Assembly (NCBI RefSeq): GCF_029852145.1
Contig: NC_079971.1
Span: 3,467,697 to 3,531,696, forward strand
Direction: 5' to 3'
Source: Microplitis mediator
Lineage: Eukaryota; Arthropoda; Insecta; Hymenoptera; Braconidae
DNA: 64,000 nt
The translations under genes and the position numbers were made by a program. A model generated the notes under the pieces. That model did not search any database and was not told where the DNA came from. It saw only the letters and a program-made list of their open reading frames with translations. The first letter of the stretch is position 1. Each line of letters starts with the position of its first letter. Positions 57,597-64,000 of the stretch are shown piece by piece.

Positions 57597-59289
57597 ATGA
57601 AGTAATGGTAATTTATACTATAAACAAACAAAAAATCAAACTTTTACAAAAACCATACGAATAGGCCTTAATTTACTACGGTAGGGTAATAAGGCCTACG
57701 GGTTAAACAAACTGGAATCGTTTAATTATACTTGATAAAATTGGTATTAGAGATGAATCATCACTTAAATTTAGCAACAATACTTTTTTAAAGACAGAAG
57801 ACTTGATTGCTTTGCTCAACCACTTAAAACTATCAGTATCCTTTTTAAGAATCAGACGACTAGATTGTTTTTTATAATTTCTTCTACGCTAAGACATCAT
57901 ATGACGGATTATGAAATATAGAAGACAGGGAACGTGGTATCGGGACTCTATAAACTTGTCGTAACATCTATATGCAAGACCCTTCTACTAGAGTAGCCTT
58001 TAGCGGGGGCGGTTATTTTAAATATCATTTCTGTCACTTAGGCCTTATTACCCGCGGGTACTTCAAATATTTCCGGTAAAATCTTGTCTGAAATAAAGTC
58101 CAAAAATATCAAAAATTTTAACTGCGAAATTTCCTTATTGGGATAAATTATTAGGGGCCACTGACAATTTAAAGAGAAATAAAAGTAAAAGTTTAAGAAG
58201 GAAATAAAGATAGTATCCAGTTCTTAGCGGTATTATATTCGCGATCCCTAAGGTAAGACAAGTAAGTTGAAATAGAAATAAAAAAAAAAATTAAATGCCG
58301 GTAACCAGAGACGAGGCGATCCGGTAATGCAGTGACACTTGTAGTCTGTAATTTAATATTGGCATTCGCATACACTGCGATTTAATCACTTTAATCAAAA
58401 TAATTTCTGACTACAGTTTGTATGTATATATATATAAATACCTATAGATAGTAATCGTAAACTTGAACACTTGGATAAATAATTAAGTTGTGAAGATGGC
58501 GATAGCTTAACTCAAGAGTTCAACTATGAGGATAGATTGCTTTAATTTAAGTGGAGTTAGACTAGCTTGGGGTTTATGTAGAGAGACACGTGCACGCTTA
58601 CACACCACCCAGTTTGCAACGGGGGTATGGGGGTTCCGCTGGGTTGTGGGGCCGAACCTGGCTGCTGAGACCACCGCTCTCTGGGCTTTATTTTCCCCGG
58701 CTTAACCCTAGATTAATTTCTACACTTACGTACCCCAGAAGTAAGGCGGCAGGTATAGGTGGAGTAGCAGAGAATACCCAAGTCAAACGATACAACCCAG
58801 ACTTGGGTACTTGGGTGTTCTTGTTCTTGTTACACCTCCTCGCTCTTATCTACAGTTACACTATCTACTATCAATTATCTTCAAGTTGTAGTTCAGATAA
58901 TGCTGGAATACTCATCCAGATTCATTTTATTCCAACTCTATATCCACTTATTTCTACTGCATTTTTATCTCTCTCGGATTCAACACTCAAGGAGCTGATT
59001 TTTTAGTCAGTCGTATTTTTTTTCTCGTCTTCAAAAACATTTAGTGATTTTTTTATTTTTCGTACATTGGAAGTAAAGTTTGACTTGAAAAAAAATTACT
59101 ATGTTTCAAATTGTGTTTTTTTGTACACAAAAACTTATATATTTATTTAGAAATGGGGTTCACATATGTTTCAAATAGCAAAAATCCTGCATTGAATCCA
59201 ATTTTATCCTTTAACAATTATCAGCAGATTGGTGATGTATTTGCTTAATTAGGTGATCAGCTAGCATCAATATTCAATGTGTTTATACG
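57597..59289. other. Unique stretch, no gene seen
   Basis: A GC-rich island at 58590-58830 is unusual here and has a GTAAGT donor-like site on the minus strand at 58729, but no acceptor or conserved protein was found. The 138-codon plus-strand ORF (58590-59006) has no known domain. Confidence 0.4.
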
Positions 59290-59631
59290 AAAGGTATTCG
59301 TTGGAATATCAGGAAATGTGTGAGGTATGCGAAAGGAAATGAAAGGTTTTATTAATCGAATGAACCGATTTGAACGTTCTTGGTGGCAATCGAAAGGGCT
59401 CAACAAGTCTTAAAACTGATTACATTTTGAGGTGCATCGGACAAGTGGTTTATAAGTTATACACAAAAAACAAAAAAATTTTTAATTTTTATTCTTCGTA
59501 TAACTCGTAAACTACATGACCGATCTACCCCAAAATCTAATTAATGCTAAGTTTGGGTGAGCCCTTTTGATTGCCACCAAGGACGTTCATATTGGTTGAT
59601 TCGTTCCGAGGATATCGTAGGACAAAAAAAG

Positions 59632-59634
<3 letters not shown>

Positions 59635-59676
<42 letters not shown>
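59635..59676 (+). repeat. (AC)21 microsatellite
   Basis: Twenty-one uninterrupted AC units, followed by GCACACGG. It occupies the place of the CATA/CGTA run of related elements. Confidence 0.95.
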
Positions 59677-59683
<7 letters not shown>

Positions 59684-59813
59684 GACGTCCATCCGGGAAT
59701 AGTCAGAATAGCTTCCTAGGACCTCAAAACGTTGACATCTGATAAAAACTCGATTTTGGAAAATCGGACCGAAACCAATAACTTCCCTTTTTTGAAAATT
59801 TGCAATTTTCTTA

Positions 59814-60353
59814 CACGGAAAGAAAATTATGGAAACCGTTACCATAATTTTGTGAAATTTTTCCCTATATCATCATAGAAATTACGACCATAAATTATGG
59901 GAGCAGTTCCTATACCATTATGGGAATCATTCCGATAATATTATGGGAATAGTTCCCATACTATTATAGGAACCATTCATATAATATTATGGGAATGGTT
60001 CCCATACTATCATGAAAAAATTAATTTAAAGAAAAGTGTGGTAATCACTTTAACAATACACAGAAATATTATCAAATATAAGAACAAAAATTCCAACATT
60101 GAAAAAAAAATTTGTATTCGACATAAATATTAAAATTTTTAACAAAATTTTTTTTTTTTAAACAAATTTAACGTCGAAGAAGCTCAATTTGAATCTCTCC
60201 TTATCATGAGGGAAATTTCTACACTATTTTCCAAAAAAAATTTTTATGATATTATGGGAATGGTTCCCATATTGGTATAGGAACTATTGCCATATAATTA
60301 TGGGAACTATTCTCATAATGCATAGCAAAACTTCCCATAATTTTCTTTCCGTG
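59814..60353. mobile_element. TIR element with GGGAACCATTCCCATA arrays, short copy
   Basis: The ends CACGGAAAGAAAATTATGG and CCATAATTTTCTTTCCGTG match those of 23444-24463, in opposite overall orientation. TA flanks both sides (59812-59813, 60354-60355), and the host resumes as GCGGGAAGTTAAAA, as at 26871. The arrays are only about 195 and 110 bases long around the same 235-base spacer. Confidence 0.9.
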
Positions 60354-60372
60354 TAGCGGGAAGTTAAAAAAA

Positions 60373-62016
60373 TAAAATTTACAGATTTTGCATGTCACCC
60401 CGTCCTCCCTAAATATGAACGAATCCTTCAATAGACAATGAGAGATTATAATTAATAGTGAGCATAAATTGTGACTTTGATGCAATAAATTAAATTAACT
60501 AAATATAATCCATTTGAGGTTAATGATTGAGTTGATTAATGTATAATAAATGATTGAATAGACAAAATTTATTTAAAATATAAAATAAATGAGGGTATTA
60601 GTGAATGATATTAATATTGTTTAAATTCGAGGACAGGCCAGCAAATTAAATGTATCATTAATCATACGAATATAAATTTCGATGGTTAAATATACGCTAG
60701 AAATATCAAACGCGGTATTGACATTGATAGACATCAGTTAATGGTAATTAATTATTAATTATCCCCCAGATTATCGGCATTGACTTTTGAAGGATATTTG
60801 GGTAAATTATTGAATAATGATCCGTGTTAGCGTAATTTAGGTTGCGGGAACCAAAAGAGGATTTAAAATATGCCCAGGAGTTAAATTTTTGGCTCGAGAT
60901 TTGTCTAGTTGACGCATAGAAAGCTGCTTCGATACAAAATTGCGCTTTTAATCTGCGGCAGAGGGCATCCACCGGCGGACCAATAGAACGACAACCGGAA
61001 AATTATCCGTGACAGTAAAAATTTGTGGGCTGAAGCTCGCGAGTTGACGCGAGATGATCCGCTTTTGCTGTCTCATCGATCGTTACTTTTCAGTGCATTA
61101 ACAAACCAATGACGTATTTACTACCGAAAAATAAAATTCAAAAAAAAATATCATTTGGAAAATTTAAAGTAGAGATAAAAAATTTAAAGTAGATCGTGAC
61201 GTTAATTGTTAAATTCCCTCTTTACTGGCACTCAGTTGCATGTAAACAATCATAAATTTCAATCGACTCGCTATCGGCGACAAATTAAAATAGCTGGCGA
61301 TAAAAATGTCAGGGATTAATTAAATTACGATTGCGAGTAAGATCTCGGAAAAGTTATAAATTAATCGATTGGACGGTAATTATAATTTAAAAATCAGTTG
61401 ATTGTTTTGTGAAGGATTCTTTTGAGTTCGGCGAACCCTCTATTTCAAGAATCTTCACAAAAGCGAGCGTAAAAAAGAGTAAAAAATAAAAATAAATAAA
61501 TGGCATTTTATTCTCTCGCGAATTCCAGTCTATTCTCCACTCATCTCCCCTATCTTTGCCCGGGTTTTGGGACACAAGACCGCTAATCCAGGCGCTATAA
61601 TCGTCACAAGTAACGCTTGAGATTATCGAAACGACGGGACGTCGACCTCATTCATTTCAGTATTCCTGCTCTGTCTTACTAACGTCCATTGGGGATTAGG
61701 ATCCCGGTGTCTTATCTTCTGGAAACACGATAGGATTTTGTATTTGTTTTCTGACTTGCTGAAATAACTTTAAATAAAACCCGACAGTGCTTTCATTCTA
61801 CTGTTAAATCAATCGGGCCAGTAGTTTTTGTAATTACATCAAAAAATTTTTTTTGATCCTCAAAATTTCATAAAATTTACGCTCACTTCAAATTCCAGGT
61901 TTTTACATAGAGCCGGGGTATATCGAGTCACTCAAATAAATTTTGAAAAAAAAAAAGTTACTAAAGTTTTTGTAAAATGACAGATTTTTTGAAAATAATC
62001 AAATTACTTGTATTTG
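60373..62016. other. Unique stretch, no gene seen
   Basis: No gene or repeat family is recognised; the small minus-strand ORFs (60748-60972, 61387-61575) lack domains. Confidence 0.45.
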
Positions 62017-62876
62017 CCCGCATGGAAAAGCTATATATTGTTAAAAATATATAAAAATATATATGATGAATATGTGATAAATATATATATTTATAAATAT
62101 ATGTTTGTTGCATATATTGGATTATATATTTTTAATAATGTATTTCTTTTTATATTTCTCTATGTATATTATCTCATATAATGCTCAATATATTTTGACA
62201 TATATGGATGGTATATATGTAATTTATAAAGTATATTATAATAAAATTTATGTATATTTTGACTCATATAATTAGTGATATATTGTCTGTATATAATTGA
62301 TCATACATGAAAGAATTTATATGTTTAAATCTATGGTTTGCGGTATATTCAAGTTATATTTTTCCAATATATTAAAAGTTATATTTTTCTCGATATATCA
62401 GTCTTTATATATCTATATTTTTTGAGAAGCTGCCCGATAGAATAGAAATGAAAATTACAAACTAAAATGCATGGTTTTTATTATGTAACATACCATAGTA
62501 CGAAAAATATGTATACTACTATATATTTTGCAATATATTAGACGTTATATATTGCAAAAAATATGGAGTACCATATATTTTGCAATATACTGGAAAATAT
62601 ATAAAAAATATACATCATACTGTATATTCATAAACATACTACTTTCAATACAATATATCAATATATAATAAAATATACCAAGATATATATGCTAAACATA
62701 CATAAAAAAAGTTATATTGATAAATATATAATTAATAAATTGTGGCAATATATTTTTTTTCAATATATTATCACATATTAATACGGCAAAAATATAAATA
62801 TTATTTGATATATCGTGCAATATATCACATTATAATATTCATATATTTTTTCACTTTTAAAGTTTTTTCATGCGGG
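62017..62876. mobile_element. CCCGCATG TIR element of ATATATTG/ATATATGG repeats, copy 2
   Basis: The left end CCCGCATGGAAAAG and right end CTTTTTTCATGCGGG-type sequence are inverses. TG flanks both ends (62015-62016, 62877-62878). The interior is about 830 bases of ATATATT, CAATATAT and AAAATATA motifs in both orientations. No usable ORF. Confidence 0.75.
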
Positions 62877-62878
62877 TG

Positions 62879-64000
62879 GTATTTAAAAATTTTAAGAATT
62901 TATTACGCGCAAATTTTTCCCGCCGTATTTTGATTTCTGTTGAAAAATAAAAAAAAAATTCAAATTTTGCGGAAAAAATTTTGAATTAATTTTTAAAATA
63001 AATTTGAAAACTGAGCGATTGTTAAATAATCGAAAATATAAACTGATAATCGTATATAAACACGTTTATTTATCAAGCATAGAAATAATAAATAATATTT
63101 TTAATAAAAGAAATTTATTTATCCGGTAAATTTATTTTAGTAAAAACGAATTTACTTAACATTTGCGGTTTATGTAGATGAATAAATCAACAAAATAAAT
63201 TGATTCATCCACATGAACTTTGTGTTATTGTTATTTATTATTTATTGCTCACTGTGCAAAAGTGTTTTATGTTTGAATAATGCTCTATATTATTTTCACA
63301 AACGATCCGATGAATCCACGCTCTTGACGCCATTGTCTTTTGAATCAAGACTCGTATGGGTACATGATTTTAAATATTTTTTTATTGTTATTGTTTTTAG
63401 TCTTTTTTTTTATTTTATTTCGAAAGTTGGTTAGAAAATTTTTTCAATTAAAACCTGAGCAGGGGAGGGCGAGGAGATGGGAAATGAGAGAGAAAAAGCG
63501 GGGAACGACGGAGAAAAATGAGAATTGAGTACAAGTCGGTGGGGGTTTAGTTTTAATTACTGTGGCATCGTTACGCATGGTCTGTTTTAGTGTAAGAACG
63601 AAAAAAAATATAACATGCTGTTCATATTATGGATTTACTTTACTAAAATAAGTAGTAACTATATATATTAGGGTGACAATTATAGTCTTCATTTTAAAAA
63701 TTTATTTCACTGAATAATATTTTAATAAAAATATTTAAATTTGAAGGCAATAAAATAATTTTTGGAGCTCGAAATTTAATAAAAATTTTGGAAAATCCAA
63801 AAGTGCACACCTCAATCACTCATTTTATTTTTAATCATTACGTTCGTTTTTTTAATTCTCATTTTCAGTTTAATTTTTTTTTAAATATCCCGCCTTTTTG
63901 TCTCAGATGTCGCTCTTTTTTTTCAATCCTACTGCCACGCTAGTGCTGCTGCAAAGAGTTAATGAAAATAAAAAATAAAGAATAATAACAACAGTAAAAA
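62879..64000. other. AT-rich stretch, no gene seen
   Basis: Small ORFs only. It contains the TAGGGTGAC repeat at 63669 and many homopolymer runs. Confidence 0.45.
63669..63800. repeat. TAGGGT(C/G)AC dispersed repeat, copy 2
   Basis: It parallels 54466-54600 block by block with several indels. The limits are unclear. Confidence 0.5.

Larger units (their letters stand above)
59290..60372 (+). mobile_element. AGCGGGAAGTT element, diverged copy (with nested array element)
   Basis: The middle blocks GAACCGATTTGAACGTTC and GTGGCAATCGAAAGGG are diverged, while the right part (AGCTTCCTAGGACCTCAAAA, GACCGAAACCAATAACTTCC) and right end AGCGGGAAGTTAAAAA are well kept. The microsatellite position of the family is here an (AC)n run. 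The element at 59814 interrupts it 12 bases before the right end. Confidence 0.7.

Noticed and set aside
58590..59006. GC-rich ORF and a GTAAGT site on the minus strand at 58729, considered as an exon
   Set aside because: No acceptor with a pyrimidine tract and no recognisable protein; one donor hexamer is common by chance.

Overview
This is a non-bacterial, AT-rich window (roughly two thirds A+T by eye) with no operons, no long ORFs, many microsatellites and dense short transposon remnants. It looks like intronic or intergenic DNA of an insect. A hymenopteran is a guess from overall texture, not something the sequence proves.

Only one protein-coding exon can be supported. At 7019-7100 on the minus strand is an 82-bp internal exon of an Rbp6/Musashi-type RNA-binding protein. 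It encodes helix 1 to strand 2 of the first RRM, ending in DPTTRRS, and has a good acceptor and donor. No preceding exon (MFIGGLSWQ-type) or following exon (GFGFVTF-type) was found, so most of the window is probably intron of this gene, with more than 56 kb upstream and about 7 kb downstream inside the window. A short exon-like sequence at 10661-10708 shares the PTTRRS-encoding stretch. A 5'-truncated LINE tail lies at 7672-8088.

The rest is a mosaic of small non-autonomous DNA transposons. Three groups can be separated by target-site duplication (TSD). Group 1 is flanked by TA and mostly begins CAC-G-AA; its interiors are built from repeated family-specific short palindromes (1991-2894, 23444-24463, 33646-35048, 44027-44996, 44514-44940, 48059-48506, 48509-49110, 48543-48845, 52889-53132, 59814-60353). 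Group 2 has a variable 2-bp TSD and termini starting CCC or CTCTCT (4185-5049, 7510-7671, 8160-8299, 19093-19211, 27995-28485, 30294-30930, 34776-34937, 44578-44707, 54778-54897, 54941-55101, 62017-62876). Group 3 has TSDs of 6-10 bp (28578-28782, 33685-33900, 34494-34750, 46345-46520). Two further families are a G-rich TIR family (2179, 13811, 40575, 57081) and a mid-repetitive element ending AGCGGGAAGTT (5758, 26117, 52296, 55194, 59290).

Many elements are nested, and paralogous copies in the same window act as empty sites, so several insertions and their TSDs can be read directly. The deepest nests are at 33581-35340 (five elements), 44027-44996 (three levels) and 48057-49112 (abutting plus nested). 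Between the elements lie unique stretches with simple repeats and no recognisable genes. No rRNA, CRISPR or intact tRNA was seen; one tRNA-Gln-like relic sits inside 4185-5049.
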